64,000 nucleotides of DNA from Candidatus Nitrohelix vancouverensis (lineage in GTDB: Bacteria; Nitrospinota; Nitrospinia; Nitrospinales; VA-1), in assembly GCA_015698305.1 (NCBI GenBank), contig CP048620.1:1390557-1454556 (forward strand). Direction: 5' to 3'. A program made the position numbers and the translations under genes. This document shows positions 51,918 to 61,678 of this stretch, piece by piece. Every line of letters begins with the position of its first letter. The stretch's first letter is position 1. Below the pieces are notes generated by a model. It was given only the letters and a program-made list of their open reading frames with translations. It made no database searches and had not been told where the DNA came from.

Positions 51918-53186
51918 TTATCGGACGAGGTTGACGGTTTCAGTCAGCAGATCATCAGTGGTGGAGATGATCCTTGCGCTCGCCTGGAACGCTTGCTGGG
52001 TCTGAATCATCGTTACAAATTCAGCCGCAAGATCGACGTTGGAAAGTTCAAGCGTGTTGCCGATCACCGAGCCGATGCCGCCCGTTTGAGCGAGACCGAG
52101 CGTGGGTTGCCCCGATTCCGCCGATTCAGAAAACAGATTGCTTCCGCGTCGGGTCAGTCCCGAGGGCGCAAGAAAGTCTGCAAGCGTGACGGCGAACAGG
52201 TTTTCCGTTTGACCGTTGTTGAACAGACCGCTGATGACGCCGGCGTTATCCACCGACAAACCGGTCAGGGTGCCTGTTGTGAACCCGTTTTGCACCAGGG
52301 AATTGTTATTCGACGCCGCGGCGTAACCGGTCAGCTTGCCATTGGAGGCGGTTCCCGTTGCAATGTCCCAGGTCACGTTCAAGTCCTGCGCCGTGGGATT
52401 GGTTGAAGCGAAACTGATCACAATGGGAATATCAGCGAGAGAAGCCAAAGCCGTCCCGTTGACAGAGACTGAAGACAGGGCGCCGGAAGTGTCAAAGGTG
52501 ACAGACCCCGAAGTCGCCGAAGCTCCGTTGAGAGTCGACACCGTGCCCTGATTGGATGAAATTGAAAAGCCCCAGGTATTCGCAGGCGATGCGGACTTGA
52601 CCCAGCTGTAGGAGAGAATGACCGTGTCGCCCACCGAGTTGAACAGCGTGATCGGCGTGGTGAAGGTCGTTCCCGCCGAAGCGGAGGTGTCCAGATTGGC
52701 GCCCAGGGTGAACTGGGTCGACGCTTGCGGAGCCGATTGCACGCCTGCAAGGTCAATGTCTTCGACCGTCGCCGAGGTGACGCCGTTGGTGATGCGTTGC
52801 CCCTGCAATATTTCGCCGGTGATCGCTTGCACCAGTCCGTCGTCGTTCAGTCGGAACTGACCCGCGCGCGTGTAAAAGTTCCCCGTTCCATCGCTGGTGA
52901 CAAAGAAGCCGCTCCCGTCGATGGCGAGATCGAGCGCATTGGACGAAGTTTCAAAGGAACCTTGTCCGAACGCCTGAATGACGCCCTGCAATTGCGAACC
53001 TCGACCCAGCTGACTGGTGACTGAGCCATTGGTAAGAATGGTGCTGAAGATATCGCTGAAAACGGCTTTACTGCTTTTAAAACCGACGGTGTTGACGTTG
53101 GATATATTGTCGCCGATGATGTTCATCGCCTTTGAATTACCCAGCAGTCCCGTAACCCCTGTAAATAATGAACTGACTAATGACAT
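51918..53186 (-). CDS. flgE: Flagellar hook protein
   Basis: 422 residues. N-terminus SLFTGVTGLLGNSKAMNIIGDNISNVNTVGFKSS is the rod/hook D0 signature, with a hook-specific centre (SFETSSNALDLAIDGSGFFVT, FYTRAGQFRLNDDG) and C-terminus ELSNVDLAAEFVTMIQTQQAFQASARIIS. Forms the universal joint. Last gene of the operon; GAGGAGAC ahead of the start. Shares the sigma-54-like promoter upstream of fliK. Confidence 0.95.
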   Translation of the reverse strand: MSLVSSLFTGVTGLLGNSKAMNIIGDNISNVNTVGFKSSKAVFSDIFSTILTNGSVTSQLGRGSQLQGVIQAFGQGSFETSSNALDLAIDGSGFFVTSDGTGNFYTRAGQFRLNDDGLVQAITGEILQGQRITNGVTSATVEDIDLAGVQSAPQASTQFTLGANLDTSASAGTTFTTPITLFNSVGDTVILSYSWVKSASPANTWGFSISSNQGTVSTLNGASATSGSVTFDTSGALSSVSVNGTALASLADIPIVISFASTNPTAQDLNVTWDIATGTASNGKLTGYAAASNNNSLVQNGFTTGTLTGLSVDNAGVISGLFNNGQTENLFAVTLADFLAPSGLTRRGSNLFSESAESGQPTLGLAQTGGIGSVIGNTLELSNVDLAAEFVTMIQTQQAFQASARIISTTDDLLTETVNLVR

Positions 53187-53208
53187 GCGGTGTCTCCTCT
53201 TTATCTAA

Positions 53209-53874
53209 TTAGTTTTCGCTGACTTTTGTGATTTCATCGACCAGGAGCTTTTCGCCGTTAACCACGGCGAAGGACTGCTTGCCCTCAAAAATAACGTCGG
53301 TGACTTTTCCGGAAGTGAACAATTCGGCGGAAACAAAATTGCCTCCCAGGTCTTCAGCGGAAATGTTAAAGGTGTAGGTCCCGTTGGGAAGCGGTTGTCC
53401 TTCGCTGTCTGTTCCATCCCAGCCGACGCTTTGGAGACCCGCGTTTTGATTATTCAGAGTGATAGAGTCTACTTTCAGGCCCGTGTGATCGAAGATATCG
53501 ATCTTGACCGTATCGGCGCTGGAGCCGAGGCTGTAGCTCAGGTTTTCAGGCGCGCCCGCGGTATGATCAAACGAATTGCCCGGCGCGTTGACGCTCTTGC
53601 CAATCAGATTGAACAGGGATGAGTTGTACAAGGCGACGTTGAAATCCTGAATTTCTTCGAGGTTCTTGTTGACGTTGGACATCTGCTCCAGCGAACTGAA
53701 CTGGGCGAGTTGAGCCGTGAACTCCTGACCTTCCAGCGGATTCAGTGGATCCTGAGCGGAAAGCTGAGCGATCAGCAATTGTAGAAAATCTGTTTTTCCC
53801 ATTTCCTTGCTCTCTGCGCCGGTGAGTTGCGACGCCGAGTTGTTTGCCGGAATTGGATTCAGTCCTGCGATCAT
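53209..53874 (-). CDS. flgD: Flagellar hook capping protein
   Basis: 221 residues. The FlgD N-terminus is present (KTDFLQLLIAQLSAQDPLNPLEGQEFTAQLAQFSSLEQM), then the two beta domains (VKIDIFDHTGLKVDSI and GWDGTDSEGQPLPNGTYTFNISAED). It caps the growing hook and allows FlgE polymerisation. Between fliK and flgE with short gaps. Confidence 0.94.
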   Translation of the reverse strand: MIAGLNPIPANNSASQLTGAESKEMGKTDFLQLLIAQLSAQDPLNPLEGQEFTAQLAQFSSLEQMSNVNKNLEEIQDFNVALYNSSLFNLIGKSVNAPGNSFDHTAGAPENLSYSLGSSADTVKIDIFDHTGLKVDSITLNNQNAGLQSVGWDGTDSEGQPLPNGTYTFNISAEDLGGNFVSAELFTSGKVTDVIFEGKQSFAVVNGEKLLVDEITKVSEN

Positions 53875-53909
53875 TGTTATGTCCTCCCAAAAGGATCAAA
53901 GGTTGTTCT

Positions 53910-55463
53910 TCAAGCCACCACGCTTAAAGAACGAGTGTTTGCATCAAAAACGTTGTTGATACCCGGATTCGGTTGATAGAACGTTTCCGACTTTACGGGT
54001 TGTTGCTCCATGAAATCGCTGAACGCCTGCTCAGGAACTTCCTGCTTGGCGGGAGTTTCCTGATGGAATGAATTTCCCGGATCGCCGCCGACAAGCACGT
54101 TGATCTCGTCGATATTCAATCCCTGGGCGCTCATGGATTCTTTCAGCTGTGCGAGATTATTTTCGATCGCCTGCTTCACCGCGTGATTCTCAGCGACGAT
54201 GGTCGTTCTCACCGAATCGCCCACTGTGGAAATGCTCATGCGGACGGAACCCATCGACGGCGGATCGAGGCGAATTTTCACCTCGTTCTGATTTCCCGTC
54301 GTCCGTATGGAAAATTTTTCGATGATCTGATTGACGATTTTGGTTTCTCCAGCGCCGCGACCGGCGAAGGATTCAGGCAATACGGGTTTGGCCGCTTCCT
54401 GTGTTTTGGAGCTAGAATCGGCAGAAGTCGGCGCGCCTGGAGCTTGAACTTCCAATGTGGCCTTCATGCCATCGGGTCCTTTCATTGCCGCCAGAGTGTC
54501 CGTGGTTTGACGAGGCGCTACCGGTGCGCCGCCCTGAATTTTGACATCAATCTGAGCTTCGCCTTCCTGTCGCTTTTGACCGGCGGCTTTATCGCCCGTG
54601 TCCGGGGTCACAATACGCGGCCCTTTGGTTTCTTTTGGCGCGTCAGCATTTTTCAAAGCAGATTCTCCGCTCTTGGGGTCTTCTACTTTGTGCGATTTCA
54701 ATCCCAGTTGCGTGAAGAAATCCGGCTTGTCTTCGGTCTCTGCATTCTCCAGCAGGTTGTCTTTATTTTGTGAGGCTAGTTTAGCTTTTTCAGCGTTTGC
54801 TTGTGATGCGGCGATATGAGCGTCTTGTCGGGCCTGCATTTTATTGATCAGGTCTTTCGCCTGTTCCTTGCTGACCCCGGACTGCGCCAGCAGGTCGATG
54901 GCCTGATTGCGCTGTCTTTGCATTTCTTCGGTCATCTCTGTCGGGTCGGTCAGGTTCGTTTCGCTATCCGAAACAGCGCTCTGCATTTGTTGCGGGTTGT
55001 TGTTCAGAAAGGATTGCAGGAACGCGGTCGCTTCTCCGGCATCGCCGGATTGAAGAATGCGAAGCAAGGCGTCGATTTGTTCCTTGGAGGCGCCCATGGC
55101 TTCGAGGTCTTCGATCAGCGCCTGGGTTTCTTCCTTGGACAGTTTCGCCTGCTTGTCTACCTGTTGAGAACCGTCGGTCGCAGCGCTTTGTTTGTTTTGT
55201 TGAGCGGCCTCGTTTCCTTTGACCGAATCGCGCGCCTGCTTGTTGTCCTGATTCAGACGTTTCGTTTCAGCCGCGTCGGATCGAAGGTTTTTGTCTTCTT
55301 TCGTTGAGGAAGCGTTCGATTCTTTTGATGGATTGGATTTGATAGCGTCGTCGAGAAAATCTTTGAAGTTGTCATCGCTTTCATAAGCTTTGTCTTTAGG
55401 AGCGGTTGGCTCGACCGGAGCTTTTGGAGTGAAAACGGCCAGAATGCTGGTTGGATTAGACAA
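53910..55463 (-). CDS. fliK: Flagellar hook-length control protein
   Basis: 517 residues. The N-terminal ~370 are low-complexity, rich in Gln, Lys, Asp and Ser, consistent with a molecular ruler. The C-terminal Flg_hook domain is clear (VNQIIEKFSIRTTGNQNEVKIRLDPPSMGSVRMSIS, AQLKESMSAQGLNIDEINVLVGG). Start is a TTG at 55463, since no ATG fits upstream. First gene of the operon. Confidence 0.9.
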   Translation of the reverse strand: MSNPTSILAVFTPKAPVEPTAPKDKAYESDDNFKDFLDDAIKSNPSKESNASSTKEDKNLRSDAAETKRLNQDNKQARDSVKGNEAAQQNKQSAATDGSQQVDKQAKLSKEETQALIEDLEAMGASKEQIDALLRILQSGDAGEATAFLQSFLNNNPQQMQSAVSDSETNLTDPTEMTEEMQRQRNQAIDLLAQSGVSKEQAKDLINKMQARQDAHIAASQANAEKAKLASQNKDNLLENAETEDKPDFFTQLGLKSHKVEDPKSGESALKNADAPKETKGPRIVTPDTGDKAAGQKRQEGEAQIDVKIQGGAPVAPRQTTDTLAAMKGPDGMKATLEVQAPGAPTSADSSSKTQEAAKPVLPESFAGRGAGETKIVNQIIEKFSIRTTGNQNEVKIRLDPPSMGSVRMSISTVGDSVRTTIVAENHAVKQAIENNLAQLKESMSAQGLNIDEINVLVGGDPGNSFHQETPAKQEVPEQAFSDFMEQQPVKSETFYQPNPGINNVFDANTRSLSVVA

Positions 55464-55510
55464 GATAATTTCCCAATGTTAGTTTGTAAAAAAATGACTT
55501 GCCCTGTTTA

Positions 55511-55528
55511 AAGCAAAGGGTGTGCCAA
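55511..55528 (-). promoter_or_regulatory. Sigma-54 promoter of fliK-flgD-flgE
   Basis: Reverse strand TTGGCAC-ACCCT-TTGCTT: the invariant GG (-24) and GC (-12) are separated by exactly 10 bases and the flanking TGGCAC/TTGC matches the consensus. It is ~50 bp upstream of the TTG start. An activator (FlrC/FleR-type) is not in the window. Confidence 0.85.
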
Positions 55529-55643
55529 ACAAAAACTAAAGTGGGAGCCCCTTTAAACCAAAGGGTTTATGGGATTCGCGCTGGCGGGAGAGGGTGAAAT
55601 TTATAGGGAAAGTTTTTCCTGCAGAGGGGAAATTATATCCCTT

Positions 55644-58364
55644 TCATTCCGCTTCAGGTTGGAGCGAAATGAAGTGGGCGTCGACTTGCTTGAAGGCTTC
55701 CAGCGACCAGCGGTGGCAGGTCATGATGATGACCTGGCGGGTCTCGGCAAAGCGTTTGAACTCCTGAATGACCTGCTGGGCGCGGTCGTCGTCGAAGTTG
55801 ACGAACACGTCGTCCATGATGACGGGAAGCGGCTCGGAGCGGCTTTCGTATTCTTCGATCAGACCGAGACGCATGGAAAGATACAATTGCTCGCGCGTGC
55901 CGCGGCTCATTTCCATGAATCGTTTTCTGCGTCCGTCGGGGTCTTCGATCAACAGGTCGTCTTCGTCTATGGGTTTGATGATGTGAGAATAGCGTCCCTG
56001 GGTGATTTTGGAGAAAAGGTTTGCGGATGATTTGATGACGCCCGGTTGCCGCGTTTCCTCATAAGTTCTTTTAGCTTTTTGCAGAATGTGTCGCGACAAG
56101 GTCAGAGTCGCCCAGCGTCGGGAGGCTTCATTGAGTTGCTGTTTTTTCTGCTCGCAAAGATTCTGCGCTTCGGCGAGGTCGTCGTTGGATGCGATTTGAT
56201 CGCTTTCTTTTTTATTCTCGCCGATCATTTCCATGATCTGGTCCTTGCGCCCTTGCAACTCTCTCAAGCGTTCGTCGACGTTTTGTTTTTCGGATTCCGT
56301 GTCCGCCGGGGTGGAAGACATCGCCGAGGCGATGAAGGCGTCAAAGGATTTGCCGAGACCCGCTTGCGCTTCGATCAATCGTTTGTTCTGTTCGATGGTC
56401 TGTTTGAGTTCAAGCCCATGATTGACAGCTTCCTGGCGTAGTTGAAAATCCTCTTCATTGCCGGCCCCGGTGTTGGCGATGAACTGAGTCATTTTCTGGT
56501 TCACTTCGTCGGCCTTCAGCGTCAAGCCTTCGATGCGTTTTTCCTGATCGAAGGCTCGCGTTTCCAGCAGGGTCTTCTTTGCGTGAGTTTTTTTCGTGTC
56601 TTCAAAGAGAGCGGAGATCAGTTCGATGGTCGCAGACACGTCGCTGTTGCTGGAAAGGTTCGGCGCGATCTGCGCGATTCTTTGCGACAGCTGTCTGGCT
56701 TCGTCCAGCGTCGCCTTCATGCTTTGAATGCGCTGATCGTGCCGGGTTCGGTCGGCGATCATACGACGAATCTCATCGACGTTTTCGCCGATTTTCTCGG
56801 TGTTCAGCGGCGGCAGTCTGGGGTCGAGTCCCTTGTCGGTCAGCCATTTCGCCCAGGCGTCGCGTTTTTCATCCAGAAGTTGCTGATCGCTTTGGAGCTG
56901 GTTTTGCAGATTTTTCTCCAGTAAATCCTCTTTCTGGAAGTCGCCGTGCTGGTTGCGCGTTTTGATGTGAAGGATCACTCCCATCGCCAGCATCACCAGC
57001 GAAAAGGCGATCAGGAGGTAGTTCAGCAACCAGGCGCCGAGCAGGGCGCAGATCAGCCCAATGCCGCCGAGTCCCTTGGAAAAATACGACAGCCAGATGG
57101 GAATCTCGTTGCCCTGAGACAGTTCGGAGGCCTTGCGCTCCTTGTGCAGTTCGAGCTTCCCTTTGGATTGATTGACCGCCTGGCGCAAGGTATCGAGGTC
57201 CTGATAGAATTCGTGGGCCTGGCTGATTTCCGCTTCGCTGATTTCGAAACTGGCGATCCGTTCTTCGTTCCAAGAGGGGTCGATTTTTGAAATTTTGAAC
57301 TGAATTTTTTCGTGCAGATTGTCGCGGTCGTTTTCAACGACGGGCAAGTCCTGCAGAGCGGAGCGAACTTTTTCGGTGGATTGTTGAAGGTAGTGTATGT
57401 CGCTCTCGCATTCCAGTAATTCGGGTTGATAGCGGACCGCTTCCAAATCCCTCTGTATAGATGCGAGCACGGCGCGTTCTTCCTGCAGGCGTTTTTGGAT
57501 CGCGTCTCGTTCCCGTTGCAACTGGCTCAGCGTCTGGAGTCCATTTTCAGGAAAAAAAGGATACTGCGGAGTTTCCTTCAACTCATTCTCCGCCGCGAGC
57601 ATTGCGGCGATGGCCGGATAAAGATCCCGGCGCATTTCCAGGTGCCGCGCCGACCGTTCCAATTGTTCAATATTTTTTCCGATGCTTTCGCGCTGGCTTT
57701 CAAGATCGCGAATCGTTTCCTTCAGCTGATCAAATTTCTCGACGCCTTGCTGGATGGCGCGTATCTCCCGCTCGCATTCCTTGATCTCGTTGTGCAAGGC
57801 GTTCAGCGCCTGGGTGGAGCCCCTGGGGCGAAACAGGGAGAGAGACTGGTCGTTGATCCATTTTTCGACATCGCCCAAAGAAACGGAACCCAGGCCCAGA
57901 CCGGCGCCATAGATTCGGTTTTTGATTTCGTCGCCGTGCAGGGAATTGACGCTTTGCAATTCATCGAGGGTGAAGGCGTAGATGTTCTGGTAAATTTCTT
58001 TCCCGGACAAGTTGAGCAGTTTGTTCAAGCTGTCCTGGCCGCTCAGCGATTGCGTCGGCGTTTCAACGATAACATCGCCTACTTGAGTTCCCTGTTGAAC
58101 GCGCTTGATTTCGATGGACGAGCCGTCCTTCAACTGACAGCTCAGCGAACCGCCGCACAGGCCGCCGTTGCGCGGCTGGTAGAAATTAATTTTCTTTTCA
58201 TTGCGTTTGGGAAAGCCAAATAAAGTGCGGCGGATGAATTCCAATAGCGAGGTTTTACCAATCTCGTTTGGACCGTAGACGACGTTGATGCCGGGACGAA
58301 AATCCACAAGACGCTTGTCGTTGAATATGCCGAAGCCGTCAATTTTGATTTCGCGAATTTGCAT
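55644..58364 (-). CDS. SbcC/YhaN-type AAA ATPase
   Basis: 906 residues. Walker A YGPNEIGKTSLLEFI near residue 31, long coiled coils, two membrane helices in the middle (GGIGLICALLGAWLL and LLIAFSLVMLAMGVIL), C-terminal signature FMEMSRGTREQLYLSMRLGL and Walker B LPVIMDDVFVNFDDDR. The membrane pair in the centre is the YhaN hallmark and differs from soluble SbcC/Rad50. It works with the nuclease gene 5 bp upstream (58370-59626). Confidence 0.9.
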   Translation of the reverse strand: MQIREIKIDGFGIFNDKRLVDFRPGINVVYGPNEIGKTSLLEFIRRTLFGFPKRNEKKINFYQPRNGGLCGGSLSCQLKDGSSIEIKRVQQGTQVGDVIVETPTQSLSGQDSLNKLLNLSGKEIYQNIYAFTLDELQSVNSLHGDEIKNRIYGAGLGLGSVSLGDVEKWINDQSLSLFRPRGSTQALNALHNEIKECEREIRAIQQGVEKFDQLKETIRDLESQRESIGKNIEQLERSARHLEMRRDLYPAIAAMLAAENELKETPQYPFFPENGLQTLSQLQRERDAIQKRLQEERAVLASIQRDLEAVRYQPELLECESDIHYLQQSTEKVRSALQDLPVVENDRDNLHEKIQFKISKIDPSWNEERIASFEISEAEISQAHEFYQDLDTLRQAVNQSKGKLELHKERKASELSQGNEIPIWLSYFSKGLGGIGLICALLGAWLLNYLLIAFSLVMLAMGVILHIKTRNQHGDFQKEDLLEKNLQNQLQSDQQLLDEKRDAWAKWLTDKGLDPRLPPLNTEKIGENVDEIRRMIADRTRHDQRIQSMKATLDEARQLSQRIAQIAPNLSSNSDVSATIELISALFEDTKKTHAKKTLLETRAFDQEKRIEGLTLKADEVNQKMTQFIANTGAGNEEDFQLRQEAVNHGLELKQTIEQNKRLIEAQAGLGKSFDAFIASAMSSTPADTESEKQNVDERLRELQGRKDQIMEMIGENKKESDQIASNDDLAEAQNLCEQKKQQLNEASRRWATLTLSRHILQKAKRTYEETRQPGVIKSSANLFSKITQGRYSHIIKPIDEDDLLIEDPDGRRKRFMEMSRGTREQLYLSMRLGLIEEYESRSEPLPVIMDDVFVNFDDDRAQQVIQEFKRFAETRQVIIMTCHRWSLEAFKQVDAHFISLQPEAE

Positions 58365-58369
58365 AAGGG

Positions 58370-59626
58370 TCAGTCTTGGGGAATGAGTTGGTTGAGCGTC
58401 AGGTCGCGGGCCTGCAAGAGCAGTTCCCGCAATTCGTCTTCTGATATTTCATCCAGAGAATTTCTGCCCGGCCAGTCTTCGAACAAGGGTTTCAGCAGGG
58501 CCATGAGTTCTTCCCGATCCGGTTCCGACAAGGTTTGATCGTATAAAGCCAGAACGTCGGAAATGAAGCTGGAACCGTTGCGATAGGTTTCGATATCGTA
58601 GACCCCGGCGGTTTCAATCTGGATGTCGACCCAGATCGGAGGGCTTTGAGAATCCAGAAAGGACTGAATCTCGCCTTGCAGATCTTCGCGGCCCTGGGGC
58701 TTTCTCAAGTCGCCGTCGATTTCGGCGCGCCCGACAAGGTGGAGTCGAATCACGCTTTCGCGTCCTTCGGATTGCAGGGCGAGGTCCATACAGCGCCGTT
58801 GAGCCTGTTGCACTGCGTCGTTGAGGGTGGTCGCTCCGCTCAGGTCGAGCGTGTCTTCCATGAAGCGGATGGCGTCGATAGGAACAAATGCGATCTGCGG
58901 CGAACTGTGTCGCGTCAGGTTGACGATACAACAACCTCTGGGACCGGCTTCGCGAAATTGACGGGCCTGCACGTTGCCGGGATAAACCACGGCGGGATGT
59001 TCCTGGCGTAAAATTTTGTGAGCGTGAACGTGTCCGAGCGCCCAGTAGTCGAAAGGTTTGGAGACGAGGTCCTGCAAGGTGCAGGGCGCATAATTTTCAT
59101 GTTGGGAATCGGCTCCGACGTTGGCGTGCAGTACGGCGATGGAAATGACCTCGGCGTTCTTCACGTTGAACTGGAGCGACAGGTTGTCGCGGATGTCGCG
59201 CCGCGGAAAACTGACGCCGTGAACATGCGCAAGTTCCCTGCCGTTGCGAATGACCGGCATGCACTGCGGTTCGCGTCCTGAAAAGATGTGAACGTTTGCG
59301 GGTCTTTCGAGCGAGGCGGACCAGCTGTCGAGCGGGTCGTGGTTGCCGTGCGCGACAAAAGTCGGAATCCCGGCGTCGGACAGTTGTTGCAGACCGCGAT
59401 GAAATTTGAATTGCGCTTGCAGGCTTTTGTCGGCGCTGTCATAGATGTCGCCGGCGATGACCACGGCGTCGACTTCCTCGCTGATGGCGAGGGCGACGAT
59501 ATTTTGAAAGGCCTGATAGCCCGCCTCGCGGAGTCGTCGCGCCAGTTCAGGGCGCACCCGGGCCAGACCCTTGAAGGGGCTGTCAATATGCAGGTCGGAG
59601 CAATGCAGGAAGCGGAAAGAACTCAT
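58370..59626 (-). CDS. YhaO/SbcD-type metallophosphoesterase
   Basis: 418 residues. Nuclease-type phosphoesterase: FLHCSDLHIDSPFKG, VIAGDIYDSADKSLQ, FVAHGNHDPLDS and GHVHAHKIL supply the two-metal site (D-H, D, N-H, H, H). Partner of the YhaN-type ATPase just downstream; the two resemble a Rad50-Mre11 pair. DNA end processing is inferred. Confidence 0.93.
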   Translation of the reverse strand: MSSFRFLHCSDLHIDSPFKGLARVRPELARRLREAGYQAFQNIVALAISEEVDAVVIAGDIYDSADKSLQAQFKFHRGLQQLSDAGIPTFVAHGNHDPLDSWSASLERPANVHIFSGREPQCMPVIRNGRELAHVHGVSFPRRDIRDNLSLQFNVKNAEVISIAVLHANVGADSQHENYAPCTLQDLVSKPFDYWALGHVHAHKILRQEHPAVVYPGNVQARQFREAGPRGCCIVNLTRHSSPQIAFVPIDAIRFMEDTLDLSGATTLNDAVQQAQRRCMDLALQSEGRESVIRLHLVGRAEIDGDLRKPQGREDLQGEIQSFLDSQSPPIWVDIQIETAGVYDIETYRNGSSFISDVLALYDQTLSEPDREELMALLKPLFEDWPGRNSLDEISEDELRELLLQARDLTLNQLIPQD

Positions 59627-59659
59627 GCGCTGGATTCCCGGCGAGGACTCTCGCCGATT

Positions 59660-60778
59660 TCAGGATTCATGGCTTTGAATCTGTTGAATCAGTTTACCGC
59701 TGTTTTCGTACCATGGAAAACGGCGTTTGGCCAAATACACCAGCCGATCTCCACTCTCTAAATTTAAACTATTTAAAGGATTTAATAAAAGGTTTTCTTC
59801 ATTCTCGCGTTTGAGTCCCATGACCTCGACCGGGTAATTCATCTGGATCGCCGCGATTTTGAGTTGTCCGAATGTGATCGTTTGAGTCGCGTTCCAGGCG
59901 CTGACGGGCGTCCGGCTGATGTAAATCTGGTTGCCGTTGCTGTTCGACGACAACTGGCTGTAGACTTCAAACACTCCGGGGTCTTCCAGTTCCTGAACCA
60001 TGAGCCCCATCTGCAGATTGACCGCGCTGACGCCGCCGTCGATGTTGAAGTCTTTCAGGTTGCGCAGGGTTTCGGCGCGTCCGCAGGCCATCACCGTCAC
60101 CACCTGCGGCCAGCGTTTTTCGATGAGTCCGGCGGTCAGCGCGTTGGTGTCGTCCATCATCGGATTGGACGGAGAGGACATGAGCAGACAGCCTCTGGAG
60201 GTTTTGACGTTCGCGCGTTCGAGGGTTTCCAGCATCGAAGGCAGTCCGTTGATATAGCCGTCGATCTTGTTGGCGATGAAATCCGGGAGTTCCTTGTCGC
60301 CTCCTGGCAATGCGGCGGTGATGAGGACGCGAGGTGTTTCTCTGAAATCGGGACTCAAATCCAGCTCTTTTAACAGATCGCGAATTTCCTCGTAGGAAGG
60401 AACGTTGATGATGGTCAGATGGCCGGAACCCTTGTAGCTTCCTTCACCTTTCATTTTGCGTGTTCTCCTTTGGATGGCTTTTTCAAGAATCATTCCGGTG
60501 AGGACGCCGAAGCACCCGATGCCGATCATCGACGCGACGACGGTGACAATGCGGCCTTCGAGGGTCTTTGCCGAAAAGTCGCCGTAGCCGATCGTTGTTA
60601 AGGTGACGTAGGCGGTCCACAGACCATCGCTGAAACTGACCCCTTCCTCATACTGGGAAAAAATGATCGCAAAGATGAGGAGGATGAGAAGGAGGACGAC
60701 GGAAAGAACCACAAGGTTTCGCGCATCGGGACGACGCATCACCTGAACGAGGCGTCGGAATATGGGTAGTTGAATCAT
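59660..60778 (-). CDS. Potassium channel-like protein with RCK-type C-terminal domain
   Basis: 372 residues. One membrane helix (NLVVLSVVLLLILLIFAIIF), pore loop with selectivity filter LTTIGYGDFS near residue 65, second helix (GRIVTVVASMIGIGCFGVLTG), then a TrkA-N-like cytoplasmic region. The Rossmann glycines are degenerate in this domain (LTIINVPSY). A two-helix, KcsA-like channel with a modified RCK domain. Starts 34 bp upstream of the nuclease gene, so it may head that operon. Confidence 0.87.
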   Translation of the reverse strand: MIQLPIFRRLVQVMRRPDARNLVVLSVVLLLILLIFAIIFSQYEEGVSFSDGLWTAYVTLTTIGYGDFSAKTLEGRIVTVVASMIGIGCFGVLTGMILEKAIQRRTRKMKGEGSYKGSGHLTIINVPSYEEIRDLLKELDLSPDFRETPRVLITAALPGGDKELPDFIANKIDGYINGLPSMLETLERANVKTSRGCLLMSSPSNPMMDDTNALTAGLIEKRWPQVVTVMACGRAETLRNLKDFNIDGGVSAVNLQMGLMVQELEDPGVFEVYSQLSSNSNGNQIYISRTPVSAWNATQTITFGQLKIAAIQMNYPVEVMGLKRENEENLLLNPLNSLNLESGDRLVYLAKRRFPWYENSGKLIQQIQSHES

Positions 60779-60974
60779 CGCTCTCCGGTGGTCGGCGTTG
60801 CATGACTGCTGGCTGTCATTATAGCGGCTAAGCGTGTAAAATGAAATCAGACCTTGCCGATTATTTGTGATTGCAGTTTGCCGTTGATTGGCGGGATGCC
60901 TTTGTTGACAGAGCGATGGAACTTGTTTAGGCTGGTGTCTGTTTTGATCTTTTTATGAGTCATTGAACTGAGAT

Positions 60975-61673
60975 ATGAAAATTCGAAGTTTGTTTTTAAT
61001 GGTTATTGCGATTCTGTGTCTGACGACTCTGGGCGGCTGTTCGGGAAGTTCCGACCCGGTGGTGAATTTGCAGGAGAAGCTGGCGGATAAGCCGGAGTAC
61101 GCGATCATTCTTAATGATATGCGCGCTGAGGGCAATTTTGTGCCGAGCTATTATCATCAGTACCGCGTCGACGTCGGCGAAAAGAAAGACGAACTGCCGT
61201 TTCAGGAAGTGGACGAAGAGGTCTATAAAAAGTATGAGCCCTATCTGGGCATGGTGATCGCCTCTAAAGGCGCCGACGGCGCTGTGAGCAACACTCCTTT
61301 TCCCAACGGCTATCAACACGTGGGCAACCCACAGTATGGGCAATGGCGCACCGATTCGAGCGGCGGTAGTTTCTGGGAGTTTTACGGCAAGTACATGTTG
61401 CTGTCTCAGGTGATGGACTGGGCGGGCTATGGACTGAGCCGAAGGAATTACGATCAGTACGCTTCGACCCGGCAATCAGGCAAACCTTATTTCGGTTCCC
61501 AGCGCCAGTTTGGCACCGCGGGAAGCGTCACCCAGAAGAAGAAACCGGAATTTTACAAGCGTCGCTCCATGCGCAAGGCGTCGTCGGAGAAACGTTTTCA
61601 GGATAAGGTCAATCGCAGGATCGGCCGCAGTAAAAACACCTTCCGAAGCCGCGGCTTCAGCTTCGGGAAATAA
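60975..61673 (+). CDS. Lipoprotein in a DUF350-spermidine synthase cluster
   Basis: 232 residues. Lipobox LTTLGGC, Cys near residue 22. Middle with FQEVDEEVYKKYEPYLGM and WEFYGKYMLLSQVMDWAGYG. The C-terminal ~60 residues are very basic and Ser/Arg-rich (KRRSMRKASSEKRFQDKVNRR, RSKNTFRSRGFSFGK). Five bp before the DUF350 gene. No named family recognised, though lipoproteins occur in DUF350/polyamine clusters of other bacteria. Confidence 0.78.
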   Translation: MKIRSLFLMVIAILCLTTLGGCSGSSDPVVNLQEKLADKPEYAIILNDMRAEGNFVPSYYHQYRVDVGEKKDELPFQEVDEEVYKKYEPYLGMVIASKGADGAVSNTPFPNGYQHVGNPQYGQWRTDSSGGSFWEFYGKYMLLSQVMDWAGYGLSRRNYDQYASTRQSGKPYFGSQRQFGTAGSVTQKKKPEFYKRRSMRKASSEKRFQDKVNRRIGRSKNTFRSRGFSFGK

Positions 61674-61678
61674 GAGCT

